Shown: positions 27,048 through 35,019 of the stretch, one piece after another
Position numbering within the stretch: position 1 is the first letter of the stretch
Layout of the letters: the number at the start of each line of letters is the position of its first letter
Assembly: GCF_004193175.1 (NCBI RefSeq)
Contig: NZ_SAUH01000001.1
Span: forward strand, 3,743,001 to 3,807,000
Origin: Streptomyces sp. RFCAC02
Lineage (GTDB): Bacteria; Actinomycetota; Actinomycetes; Streptomycetales; Streptomycetaceae
Length of the DNA stretch: 64,000 nt
Reading direction: 5' to 3'
Made by a program: the position numbers and the translations under genes
The notes under the pieces: model-generated
Told to the model about the DNA's origin: nothing
The model's database searches: none
The model's input: only the letters and a program-made list of their open reading frames with translations

Positions 27048-27086
27048 AGTGGCTCCTGATGCTCTTCGGCGATCCGAGACCCGGGT

Positions 27087-27143
27087 GTTCCGGGGAACGC
27101 CCGGGGCCGTGTGACAACCGTGCCGGTGAACGCAGCGTCACAC
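27087..27143 (-). promoter_or_regulatory. Palindromes upstream of the graspetide operon
   Basis: A 12-bp palindrome GTTCCGGGGAAC (27087-27098) and an inverted repeat GTGTGAC (27109-27115) / GTCACAC (27137-27143) occupy the gap between the XRE regulator stop and the precursor start. They are candidate operator elements; no clear -10/-35 pair was placed. Confidence 0.4.
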
Positions 27144-27171
27144 CAACAGGATTGTGAGTAATTGCGCGCGT

Positions 27172-28023
27172 TCACCCGAGGGAGCGGACGGCGGATTCGA
27201 TCAGTCGCCTCGCATCGATGCCGTAGACGGCCATCCTTCCCAGCTCCCGGAACGCCTTGGCGTAGTCGGTGATCTCCCGGGGCTGCCTGATGTTGATCTC
27301 AGCCGTCAGCGTCTCCACAACCACGTGCTGGCCGTCGAACATGTAGAAGCCTTCCAGCGGCCAGATCACCCGTCGGGCGCTGAATGGAATCACTCCGAGT
27401 GAAATACTGACCAACGGCAGCGCCGTGAGGAGGCGATTCAGTTGGTCGGCCATCACCTGCGCATCGCCGATCACACACCGCAACACCCATTCCTCCAGCA
27501 GTACCACGAACCTGTGGTTGCCCTGGTGGAGAAACCGACCGCGCGCCACCCGTGCGGCCACCGCGTCGGCGACGTCGTCGGGCGTGCCCTGGAAATCGGT
27601 GATCCGTTGCATGAGCGCGGTCGCATAGGCGGGGGTCTGGAGGAACCCCGGCACGCCATTGGAGGCGTAAACGCGGCACACCTCGGCGTTCTCGTGCAGT
27701 GAGGTGAAATCCTCCTGTGTCCTGCGCATACCGTTGCGGTGAAGACGGCGCCACCCCATGTACATCGAGTCCACCGCCCGAGCGGTGGCGATGAGGTCCG
27801 CTGTCTGGTCCTCGGCGTCACAAGCGGCACACCAGGCGCGGATGTCGGCGTCGGTGGGCGCGGCCTCGCCCTTCTGCATGCGAGTGGTCTTCGCCGGATG
27901 CCAGCCGCACCGGGCGGAGAGTTCCCTGCCGGTGAGCCCGGCGTCCATGCGGAGGTGCATCAGGCGGACGGCCAGGGCTTCACGGGCAGCCCGGGCGCTG
28001 GATGAGGGTGATGGTGAGGGCAT
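27172..28023 (-). CDS. XRE-family regulator with DUF5753 domain
   Basis: 283 residues. A helix-turn-helix (about 19-60, 'RMDAGLTGRELSARCGWHPAKTTRMQKG') is followed by the DUF5753 domain with its hallmark 'VYASNGVPGFLQTPAYATALM' and 'HFVVLLEEWVLR'-like core. These proteins control secondary-metabolite or developmental genes in streptomycetes. Here it lies directly upstream of, and co-oriented with, the graspetide operon, its likely target. The usual DUF397 partner is absent; a DUF6879 gene lies upstream instead. Confidence 0.85.
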   Translation of the reverse strand: MPSPSPSSSARAAREALAVRLMHLRMDAGLTGRELSARCGWHPAKTTRMQKGEAAPTDADIRAWCAACDAEDQTADLIATARAVDSMYMGWRRLHRNGMRRTQEDFTSLHENAEVCRVYASNGVPGFLQTPAYATALMQRITDFQGTPDDVADAVAARVARGRFLHQGNHRFVVLLEEWVLRCVIGDAQVMADQLNRLLTALPLVSISLGVIPFSARRVIWPLEGFYMFDGQHVVVETLTAEINIRQPREITDYAKAFRELGRMAVYGIDARRLIESAVRSLG

Positions 28024-28041
28024 GGGGCCGTTGCAATGAGG

Positions 28042-28569
28042 TCAGACGGTGAACTGCCCGTGGTCGATGCCCCGTTGCCACACTGACTCGAACGCCGACG
28101 CGCACAGTCCCACGGTGGCGGGGTCCTCGCTGAACATGTGTCCGGCCCAGTCGCCGTCTCCGGTGAACCAGTGGAAGAGGACCCGGCGTCCGTCGATCAG
28201 CCAGAGGTCGTTGCCGGGCAGTGCGATGTCCGATGCCCGGCTGCGCGGAAGCCAGCGAACCTGCTCCCCGAGGGCGACGTTGACCGGGGTCAGGGCGTAC
28301 TCATAGCGGATGTAGTCGGTTACCGGCTCGGACACGATCCGTGCCCTGCGCATGGCCACGCCTCGTCCCACGGCCTCCCGCACCAGCGGGGCCCAGCCCT
28401 GCCAGAACGCCGAGTCGGGGTCGAGGTCTGCCTCACCGGTCTTCATGAAGCGCTCGAAGCTACTGGTCTCGTCCCCGACGCTGTAGATGTCGCGCATCTC
28501 CAGATGCGCGGCAGTGAACCGGGCCGACTTCAGCAGGTCAGCGAAGTCCGGCGCGCCGTTCCGCGACAT
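28042..28569 (-). CDS. DUF6879-family protein
   Basis: 175 residues with the DUF6879 pattern: 'SARFTAAHLEMRDIYSVGDETSSFERF', 'EPVTDYIRYEYALTPVNVALGEQVRWLPR' and 'LWLIDGRRVLFHWFTGDGDW'. Function is unknown; the family often accompanies XRE-DUF5753 regulators in actinomycetes and may form a regulatory pair with them. It lies 18 bp upstream of the XRE gene and overlaps the preceding small gene by 32 bp. Confidence 0.8.
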   Translation of the reverse strand: MSRNGAPDFADLLKSARFTAAHLEMRDIYSVGDETSSFERFMKTGEADLDPDSAFWQGWAPLVREAVGRGVAMRRARIVSEPVTDYIRYEYALTPVNVALGEQVRWLPRSRASDIALPGNDLWLIDGRRVLFHWFTGDGDWAGHMFSEDPATVGLCASAFESVWQRGIDHGQFTV

Positions 28570-28801
28570 CGCAGGCCTCCCTCAGAAGCGGCACCATGCG
28601 GGCCGGAATGCGGATCACGGTCTCGTGCGGGGGAATGCCGATGTGGTGCCCCGACACCCACTCGGTCCCGCCGATCCGGGCCTTGAGCAGCTCGCCCGCT
28701 TCCTCGCCCTGGAGAACGAGGCCGGCTTCCTCGTCGACCCACACGGTCGGTGAACCACCCCCGGTCGTCTCGGGGTCGATTCCGATGAAGGTCAGTTCCA
28801 C
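28538..28801 (-). CDS. Small hypothetical protein, DUF6879-associated
   Basis: 87 residues from GTG 28801, chosen because GGAGGG stands a few nt upstream. 'SPTVWVDEEAGLVLQGEEAGELL' and 'HETVIRIPARMVPLLREACD' give it the look of the small acidic protein commonly found upstream of DUF6879 genes. No function can be assigned. It is the first gene of the minus-strand accessory block, and the repeated sigma-gene sequence starts only about 50 bp beyond its start. Confidence 0.65.
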   Translation of the reverse strand: MELTFIGIDPETTGGGSPTVWVDEEAGLVLQGEEAGELLKARIGGTEWVSGHHIGIPPHETVIRIPARMVPLLREACDVAERRAGLR

Positions 28802-28853
28802 GGTGCCCTCCAGGAGCCAGGTCGGTTGCCATATCCGCTTCCACGCACGTCGG

Positions 28854-29143
28854 ACAGCCGGGGCCGCCACCCCCCACAGGAGAGACCCCGGCTTTCTCGG
28901 GTCGTGGACCGGTCCTGTCCGTGCCCGCGTCTCCTACAGCGCCGGGGGCCTCGGATGCGTTACGCAGCGGATACGGTCGGGTGCGCCATGGATTGGCGTG
29001 GATCCGCAGCGTAGCGTTCTGCGCACTGAGACAGACGGCGGGCGGGACGTCACTGTGGCGTGGAGCCGCAAGGGGGGCGAGGGATGCTGGGCGCAGACAG
29101 CGAGTTGACCGCGGCGGTACGAGCGGCCCAGGCCGGGGACGAG
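28854..29143 (+). repeat. Direct repeat B, copy 1 (sigma-gene promoter and 5' end)
   Basis: About 290 bp repeated at 30129-30423, with roughly 20 substitutions and a few small indels by eye (about 93% identical). It contains the AGCCGGGG/CCCCGGCT inverted repeat, a TGCGTTACGCA palindrome, the sigma ribosome site and the first 20 sigma codons. It stops abruptly at codon 20, where repeat A copy 2 begins. Confidence 0.9.
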
Positions 29144-29167
29144 GGGGAGGTCGTCCGGGCACGGTGA
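29084..29167 (+). pseudogene. Chimeric remnant: sigma-factor N-terminus fused in frame to hexosaminidase C-terminus
   Basis: A 27-codon frame. Residues 1-20 (MLGADSELTAAVRAAQAGDE) match the start of the ECF sigma factor encoded at 30364; residues 21-27 (GEVVRAR) match the last residues of the GH20 hexosaminidase (GEVVPAR), including the stop. The sigma start region (GAGGGATG here, GAGGAGTG in the full copy) is kept, so the remnant could still be transcribed. It is a recombination scar rather than a functional gene. Confidence 0.85.
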
Positions 29168-29237
29168 CGGCCCTGCCCCCAGCACGGAACGGCACCCCCC
29201 CGGATTCACCCGCATGGGGGAACGCCCCCGGAAGCGG
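29144..29237 (+). repeat. Direct repeat A, copy 2 (hexosaminidase 3' end without terminator)
   Basis: Matches 24464-24601 from the GGGGAGGTCGTCC codons through 'ggattcacccgca' to 'gaagcgg'. A ~41-bp internal deletion removes the terminator hairpin, apparently between short CGG repeats. Transcription entering from repeat B copy 1 would therefore not be stopped here. Confidence 0.85.
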
Positions 29238-29316
29238 AAGGCCGGCCGCCGGTGCTTCCGGACAATCCCAGGTGGCTCATAGCTGTCGAGGGACCAAGCC
29301 GCTGCGGGGACGTGCG

Positions 29317-30096
29317 GTGGTCGATCTGCGGCTCGGTGCCTTCGACTACCGGGACAGCCTGCGCGAGGACCCGAGGATCACACAGCACACGCTTTACTAC
29401 GACATCCTCACCGCGATCGCCAACGGCGCCACCACGCCCAGCAGGATCGGCGCCGCTCTCGAACGTCCGCGCAACGCCGTCGCCCACCCGCTCGGGGTCC
29501 TGGAATCGACCGGTTACATCCGGCGGGAACAGGACATCCTCCGCGCCAGGCACCCCGTCATCACCCTCGCCGACCCGGTCATCCGCTTCAACCAGCTCAT
29601 CACCCTCCCGCAGGCCGCCGCCGTCGAGCAGGGCTTCGCCGGGCAGGTGTGGCAGCAGGCCGCCCCGACCTTCAACTCGAAGATCCTCGGGCCGCACTTC
29701 GAGGACCTGGCCCGCGACTTCACGCGTCGGTACGCCCACACCCTCCTGCCCGGCGGACTGCCAGGACCGGTCGGCACCACCGAGGTCGCCGACCGGGCCG
29801 CCGGGACCAGGCACGAGGTCGACGTCATCGCCCTGGCCGCCGGCGAGCGCCCGCAGACTCCCCGCGCGAGGATCGCGCTGCTGGGCGAGGCCAAGGCGAC
29901 CGCCGCCCGCCGGGGGACCGGTGACCTGCGACGTCTGGAACGCATCCGCGTCCTGCTCGCGGAACAGGGGCACGACACCGCCGGCACCACGCTGGCCCTG
30001 TACTCGCTGCACGGCTTCCACCCCGACCTGGTCGGCTCGGCCGGCCGCCGCGACGACGTACTCCTGGTCGACCTGCCCACCCTCTACGGCATCTGA
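29317..30096 (+). pseudogene. C-terminal half of an AAA/DUF234 ATPase-nuclease (N-terminal ATPase missing)
   Basis: About 260 residues match the C-terminal part of archaeal-type ATPases (ATPase_2/DUF234): a winged helix ('YYDILTAIANGATTPSRIGAALERP...LESTGYIRRE'), 'LADPVIRFNQLI', 'ILGPHFEDLARDFTRRY', and a PD-(D/E)xK-like nuclease core with D in 'HEVDVIALA' and E/K in 'ALLGEAKAT'. The ~200-residue P-loop domain that should precede it is absent; the gene begins at the edge of repeat A. GTG 29317 is the first in-frame start in the homologous part. Probably non-functional, although a free nuclease domain could still fold. Confidence 0.7.
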
Positions 30097-30128
30097 ACGA
30101 GGCGCCGGGCCGGCCGGGGCATGGGGAA

Positions 30129-30423
30129 ACAGCCGGGGCCGCCACCCCCCACAGGAGAGACCCCGGCTGTCGCGGGCCGTGGACCGGTGCTGTCCGTGCC
30201 CGCATCTCCTACAGCGCCGAGGGCCTCGAATGCGTTACGCAGCGGATACGGCCGGGTGCGCCATGGACTGGCGTGGATCCGCAGCGTAGCGTTCTGCGCA
30301 CTGAGACAGACGGACGGCGGGCGGGACGTCATCGTGGCGTGGGGCCGCAAAGGGGGGCGAGGAGTGCTGGGTGCAGACAGCGAGTTGACCGCGGCGGTGC
30401 GAGCGGCCCAGGCGGGGGACGAG
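30129..30423 (+). repeat. Direct repeat B, copy 2 (intact sigma-gene promoter and 5' end)
   Basis: The full-length partner of 28854-29143, running into the intact sigma gene. An 8-bp inverted repeat AGCCGGGG (30131-30138) / CCCCGGCT (30161-30168) and the palindrome TGCGTTACGCA are unchanged between copies. They are therefore candidate regulatory elements of the sigma gene. No other gene lies in 30097-30363. Confidence 0.9.
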
Positions 30424-30951
30424 CAGGCGTTCCGCGCCGTCTTCAGGGCCGTCCATCCGCGGCTGCTCGGCTATGTGCGCACCATCGTGGCCGAGCCGGA
30501 CGCCGAGGACGTGACGGCGGAGGCGTGGCTGCACATAGCGCGGGACTTACGGCGGTTCCGGGGGGACGCGGACCGGTTCCGCGGCTGGACGGCGACGATC
30601 GCGCGGAACCGCGCGCTCGACCACCTGCGGGCGCGCGGGCGCAGGCCGCAGGAGACCAGGGCCGACGAGGACGCGCTGGCCGCGCTGCCGGCCGCGAGCG
30701 ACACCGCCGAGGAGGCCATCGCGGCCCTCGGGACGAGCCGGGCGCTCGCCCTCGTCGCGGAGCTGCCGCACGAGCAGGCGGGCGCCGTGATGCTGCGCAC
30801 GGTCGTGGGGATGGACGCGCGGCGGGCCGCCGCGCTGCTCGGCTCGCGGCCCGGTGCCGTCCGCACGGCCAACCACCGCGGCCTGCGGCGGCTCGCGCAG
30901 CGGCTCGACCGCTTCGGGCGCGACGGCGGCGGGCTCACGGCGGCCGTGTAA
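30364..30951 (+). CDS. ECF-type RNA polymerase sigma factor
   Basis: 195 residues. Sigma region 2 (about 17-82) reads 'EQAFRAVFRAVHPRLLGYVRTIV...AEDVTAEAWLHIARDLRRFRGD...FRGWTATIARNRALDHLR'. Region 4 (about 125-180) reads 'LPHEQAGAVMLRTVVGMDARRAAALLGSRPGAVRTANHRGLRRLA'. It directs RNA polymerase to a specific promoter set. GTG 30364 has GAGGA just upstream. No anti-sigma gene is adjacent. Its first 60 bp and promoter are duplicated at 28854-29143. Confidence 0.9.
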   Translation: MLGADSELTAAVRAAQAGDEQAFRAVFRAVHPRLLGYVRTIVAEPDAEDVTAEAWLHIARDLRRFRGDADRFRGWTATIARNRALDHLRARGRRPQETRADEDALAALPAASDTAEEAIAALGTSRALALVAELPHEQAGAVMLRTVVGMDARRAAALLGSRPGAVRTANHRGLRRLAQRLDRFGRDGGGLTAAV

Positions 30952-31005
30952 CGGATCGGGGGGCTACGGCGCAGTAAGGAACGGGCCGACTGGTCATCGG
31001 TCCGC

Positions 31006-31044
31006 GGGACTCCCCGAGGTCCCCCCCGTACCTCAGGGAGTCCC
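31006..31044 (+). terminator. Hairpin terminator after the sigma gene
   Basis: GGGACTCCC (31006-31014) pairs with GGGAGTCCC (31036-31044), and inner GAGGT/ACCTC extends the stem. It is 55 nt past the sigma stop codon. Confidence 0.75.
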
Positions 31045-31059
31045 CCGCGCGGGCGGGGC

Positions 31060-31426
31060 GGTGTTCCCGGCCCGCCCGCGCACCCCGACCACCCGCCCGC
31101 GCCCGGTCACCCGGACGGCTCAGGGGCCCTTCCGCCTCGCCCCCTTTCACCGCTCTTTCCCCGCGCCGCTGCCGGCTCCGCGTCCTCCCGGTCCGGCCGG
31201 TGGTGGAATTCACTTTTCCCGCCGTCTTTCTACCGTCATTCCGCCCTCATTTCACCGTCAAGGTGAACGCTTCCCCACTCGACGGCCAACGCCGTGTTAA
31301 CCAGGCCCGTCCGCGGAGCGAAATGCACGTGCGCACGGGGGAGTTGGTTCTTAAGTGTCACGCTGTTAACGCGTTGTTGAGGCTGAGTTGGTCCGGCCCT
31401 CCGCCGCGCCGCCTACGGTTCGATCC
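31060..31426 (+). promoter_or_regulatory. Non-coding upstream region of the nonulosonate cluster
   Basis: About 370 bp with no gene. It is distinctly richer in T and A than its surroundings (for example TTCACTTTTCCCGCCGTC near 31208) and contains two GTTAAC sites (31295 and 31368 areas). TACGGT at 31414-31419 ends 7 nt before GTG 31427, compatible with a -10 element and a nearly leaderless transcript. The -35 candidate TTGGTC (31388-31393) gives a long 20-nt spacer. Confidence 0.4.
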
Positions 31427-32779
31427 GTGCCCGATTCATCCCCCACGACACGTCGCGTGGCCGTGCTGGCGGATTCCGACACCAGGTGGAAATGGGGCGC
31501 GCTCACCGCGCGCCGGATAGCCCCCGAGTCATCCGTCACCGGCTACGTGCTGCGCGGCCGCGCGACCCCCACGGAACGCCAGCTCGCGGAGACCGGCACG
31601 GACGTCGACGCGCCCCGCGAGGTGCGCGCCATCGACTTCCTGGCCGACCTCGCCGCGCGCCGTGACGCCGCCGCGCCGTTCGACGTGCTCGTCCTCGCCT
31701 GCGTCGGCACCACCACGCAGGCGATGCTCCACGGCCTGGCCCGCGCCTGGCACGGCGCGCCCCGCCGCACCACCGTCGTCACCGGCTACGTGGGCGTGGT
31801 GTACGAGAACCTGGCCAGCGGCCTCCTCGCCCGGCACGGCGCCGACATCATCCTCGCGAACAGCCCGTACGACGTCCGCCGGTTCCGCGACCTGCTGAGC
31901 GGAGTCCCGGCCGATCCCGCGTCGGTCACCGGGGCGGCGCTGCCGTTCCTCGACGGCGCGCCGTACGACCCGGACGCGGTCGCCCGCGGGGACCGCCCGT
32001 ACCGCGTCGTCTTCGCCGTCCAGCCGTCCGTCCCGGGCAACCGCGCCGACCGCGCCTACCTCCTGGAGCGCGCGATGGACCACGCGCGCCGCCACCCCGG
32101 CCGCGAGGTCGTCCTCAAGCTGCGCAGCAGGCCGGGCGAGCACACGACGCACCTGGAGGAGCTGCCCTACCAGCGGCTCGCCGAGCGCGCCAAGGGCGAG
32201 ACGCCCCCCAACTTCCAGCTCGCCTACGGCAACATGGGCGAGGTCCTGGACGGCACGGACCTCCTGGTGACCGTCAGCTCGACCGCCGCCCTCGAATCGC
32301 TGCACCGCGGCATCCCCACCGCCGTCCTCACCGACCTCGGCGTGCGCGAACCGCTCGGCAACCACTACTTCATCGGCTCCGGCTGCTTCTCGTCCTGGGA
32401 CGAGCTGGACGGCGGCGCCGTCCCCGAGCCCGACCCGGCCTGGCTCGCCGACCAGGGCCTGCGCGCCGACACCGACGAGGCGTTCGCGCCCGCCAGGGAA
32501 CGGCTCGCCGACCTCATGGAACAGGCCGCCGACGAGGCCGGGCTCCCGCCGCTCGACCCCTACTACACCGTGCGGACCGCGCCCGCGTACCTGCCCGGCG
32601 TCCTCACCCGCCACGGCCTCGACGCCAAGGGCGAGCCGCAGGCCGGCTACCAGGGCGCCGCCGAGCCCACCGGCGTCCGCGCCGCGTCCCGCCGCCTGCT
32701 GCGCCGCACCGCGCGCGGCGCCTACCGGGCGGGCGCGCAGCGCGTCGCCCCCCTGATCCGCCGCTGGGGCCAGCTGTGA
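31427..32779 (+). CDS. DUF6716 putative glycosyltransferase
   Basis: 450 residues beginning 'VAVLADSDTRWKWGALTARRIAP', the DUF6716 hallmark, with a GT-B-like layout. The N-lobe has 'ANSPYDVRRFRDLL'; the C-lobe has 'RVVFAVQPSVPGNRADRAYLLERAM' and a nucleotide-sugar-site-like 'GTDLLVTVSSTAALESLHRGIPTAVLTD'. The family regularly accompanies sialic-acid-type synthesis genes in streptomycetes, so it probably transfers a nonulosonic acid or links it to a surface glycan at the cytoplasmic face. GTG 31427 is chosen because earlier residues are not coding-like. Confidence 0.75.
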   Translation: MPDSSPTTRRVAVLADSDTRWKWGALTARRIAPESSVTGYVLRGRATPTERQLAETGTDVDAPREVRAIDFLADLAARRDAAAPFDVLVLACVGTTTQAMLHGLARAWHGAPRRTTVVTGYVGVVYENLASGLLARHGADIILANSPYDVRRFRDLLSGVPADPASVTGAALPFLDGAPYDPDAVARGDRPYRVVFAVQPSVPGNRADRAYLLERAMDHARRHPGREVVLKLRSRPGEHTTHLEELPYQRLAERAKGETPPNFQLAYGNMGEVLDGTDLLVTVSSTAALESLHRGIPTAVLTDLGVREPLGNHYFIGSGCFSSWDELDGGAVPEPDPAWLADQGLRADTDEAFAPARERLADLMEQAADEAGLPPLDPYYTVRTAPAYLPGVLTRHGLDAKGEPQAGYQGAAEPTGVRAASRRLLRRTARGAYRAGAQRVAPLIRRWGQL

Positions 32780-32850
32780 CGGCCCCGCGCGACACGCCGG
32801 ACCCGATACCGGGCGGCACCCCACCCGACCGACGAACGAAGGCGTCCCCC

Positions 32851-34067
32851 ATGAGCACGGTCCTGGCAGTGATTCCGGCGCGCGGGGGTCCAAGGGGGTG
32901 CCGGGCAAGAACCTGGCGCCCGTCGGCGACGCCCCGCTCGTCCACCGGGCCGTCCGCGCCTGCCGCGCGGCGCGCCTGGTCACCGCCGTCGCCGTGTCCA
33001 CCGACGACCCCGCGATCGCCACCGCGGCGCACGCCGCGGGCGCCGAGGTGATCCAGCGGCCCGACGCCATCGCCGGCGACACGGCGACCAGCGAGGCCGC
33101 CGTCATCCACACGCTCGACGCGTGGGAGGAGCGCCACGGCACCACGGCCGACGTGGTCCTGCTCGTGCAGTGCACCAGCCCGTTCCTCACCGCCGAGGAC
33201 GTCGACGGGGTCACCGCCGCGGTGCTCGACGGCGCCGACAGCGCGCTGACGGCCGCCCCGTTCCACGGCTTCGTGTGGCGGGCCGGCGAGGAGACCGGGG
33301 AGGGGAGCGGCGCGGTCGGGGTCAACCACGACAAGGCGTTCCGCCCCCGCCGCCAGGACCGGCCCCAGGACTACCTGGAGACGGGCGCCGCGTACGCCAT
33401 GCGGGCCGCGGGCTTCCGCGCTGCCGGGCACCGCTTCTTCGGCCGCACCGACCTGGTCCCCACCGACCCGGCGCGCGTCCTGGAGATCGACGACCCGCAC
33501 GACCTGGCCCGCGCCCGCGCCCTCGCGCCGCTGCTCGACGGCGCCCGGGCCGCCACGGCCCCCGCGCCGTTCCCCGACCACCTGCCGACCCGCGCCGACG
33601 TCGACGCGGTCGTGCTCGACTTCGACGGCACCCAGACCGACGACCGGGTGCTCGTCGACTCCGAGGGGCGGGAGTTCGTCGCCGTGCACCGCGGCGACGG
33701 CCTCGGGATCGCAGCGCTCCGCCGTTCCGGCATGCCGCTGCTGATCCTGTCCACGGAGGAGAACCCGGTCGTCGCCGCGCGGGCGCGCAAGCTGCGCATC
33801 CCCGTCCTGCACGGCATCGACCGCAAGGACCTCGCCCTCAAACAGTGGTGCGAGGAGCAGGGCATCGCGCCCGAACGCGTGCTCTACGCCGGCAACGACG
33901 TCAACGACCTGCCCTGCTTCGACCTGGTCGGCTGGCCGGTCGCCGTCGCCAGCGCCCACGACGTGGTGCGCGGAGCCGCCCGCGCGGTCACCGCCGCCGC
34001 GGGGGGCGCGGGCGCGATCCGCGAGATCGCCTCGTGGATTCTCGGAAAGGAACTGACCACATCATGA
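32851..34067 (+). CDS. neuA: CMP-nonulosonate (acylneuraminate) cytidylyltransferase fused to HAD phosphatase; apparent 1-base deletion
   Basis: The N-terminal half is a CMP-sugar synthetase: 'MSTVLAVIPARGG', then (in the next frame) 'GKNLAPVGDAPLVHRAV', 'VQCTSPFLTAEDVDG', 'TGAAYAMR'. The frame breaks near 32886-32889 in a run of five G; one more base restores the RxGSKGxPGKN nucleotide-binding motif. The C-terminal ~165 residues are a KdsC-like HAD phosphatase with 'DFDGTQTDD', 'LLILSTEEN', 'RKDLALKQW' and 'GNDVNDLPCF', so it should also remove a sugar phosphate. ATG 32851 has a GAAGG site upstream. It overlaps neuB by ATGA. Either a sequence error or a real inactivation. Confidence 0.75.
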
Positions 34068-34993
34068 CCTCGGGCAACGACCGACTCCGTACCTTCGGCG
34101 ACCGCCTCGTGGGCCCCGGACGCCCCGTCTACGTCACGGGCGAGATCGGCATCAACCACAACGGCGACCTCGAGAACGCCCTCGCGCTCATCGACGCCGC
34201 CGTCGAGGCCGGCTGCGACGCCGTGAAGTTCCAGAAGCGGACGCCGGAGATCTGCACCCCGCGCGACCAGTGGGACATCGAGCGCGACACCCCCTGGGGC
34301 CGGATGACGTACATCGACTACCGGCACCGCGTCGAGTTCGGCGAGGACGAGTACCGCGCCATCGACGAGTACTGCAGGAAGCGCGGCATCCACTGGTTCG
34401 CCTCCCCCTGGGACACCGAGGCCGTCGCGTTCCTGGAGAAGTTCGACCTGCCGGCGCACAAGGTGGCGTCCGCGTCCCTCACGGACGACGAGCTGCTGCG
34501 CGCCCTGCGCGCCACCGGCCGCACCGTCATCCTCTCCACCGGGATGTCGACGCCCAAGCAGATCCGGCACGCCGTGGAGGTCCTCGGCAGCGAGAACATC
34601 CTCCTCTGCCACGCCACCAGCACCTACCCGGCCAAGGCCGAGGAGCTGAACCTCCGCGTCATCCACACCCTGCAGGCCGAGTACCCGAACGTCCCGATCG
34701 GCTACTCCGGCCACGAGACGGGCCTGCAGACCACCCTGGCCGCCGTCGCCCTCGGCGCCGTCTTCGTCGAGCGGCACATCACCCTCGACCGCGCCATGTG
34801 GGGCTCCGACCAGGCCGCGTCCGTCGAGCCGCAGGGCCTCCAGCGCCTCGTCCGCGACATCCGCACGATCGAGGACTCCCTCGGCGACGGCGTGAAGCGG
34901 GTCTACGACAGCGAGCTCGGCCCGATGAAGAAGCTGCGCCGGGTCAAGGGCGTCGTCGCCGAGTCCGCCGGCACGGCGACCGCCGGGGTCTGA
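34064..34993 (+). CDS. neuB: N-acetylneuraminate synthase family protein
   Basis: 309 residues. The enzyme condenses phosphoenolpyruvate with an N-acyl-mannosamine-type sugar to make a nonulosonic acid. The TIM-barrel motifs are complete: 'GEIGINHNGDLENALALID', 'CDAVKFQKRTPE', 'FASPWDTEAVAFLEK', 'KVASASLTDDELL', 'LSTGMST', 'HATSTYPAK', 'GYSGHETG', 'ERHITLDRAMWGSDQAAS'. The C-terminal SAF (antifreeze-like) domain of classical NeuB (~345 residues) is absent; the protein stops soon after 'LRRVKGVVAES'. It is coupled to the cytidylyltransferase gene. Confidence 0.9.
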   Translation: MTSGNDRLRTFGDRLVGPGRPVYVTGEIGINHNGDLENALALIDAAVEAGCDAVKFQKRTPEICTPRDQWDIERDTPWGRMTYIDYRHRVEFGEDEYRAIDEYCRKRGIHWFASPWDTEAVAFLEKFDLPAHKVASASLTDDELLRALRATGRTVILSTGMSTPKQIRHAVEVLGSENILLCHATSTYPAKAEELNLRVIHTLQAEYPNVPIGYSGHETGLQTTLAAVALGAVFVERHITLDRAMWGSDQAASVEPQGLQRLVRDIRTIEDSLGDGVKRVYDSELGPMKKLRRVKGVVAESAGTATAGV

Positions 34994-35019
34994 ACGGCCA
35001 CGGGAGGCGGGAGGACCGC

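Noticed and set aside
28921..30096. A single 391-residue frame across repeat B, repeat A and the ATPase fragment
   Set aside because: It crosses the sigma/hexosaminidase junction in a frame that matches neither gene; only the part from about 29317 resembles a protein family.
24464..30423. Transposon or integrase-mediated island
   Set aside because: No transposase, integrase, terminal inverted repeats or tRNA was found; the flanking repeats are parts of two neighbouring core genes, which fits homologous or end-joining events better.
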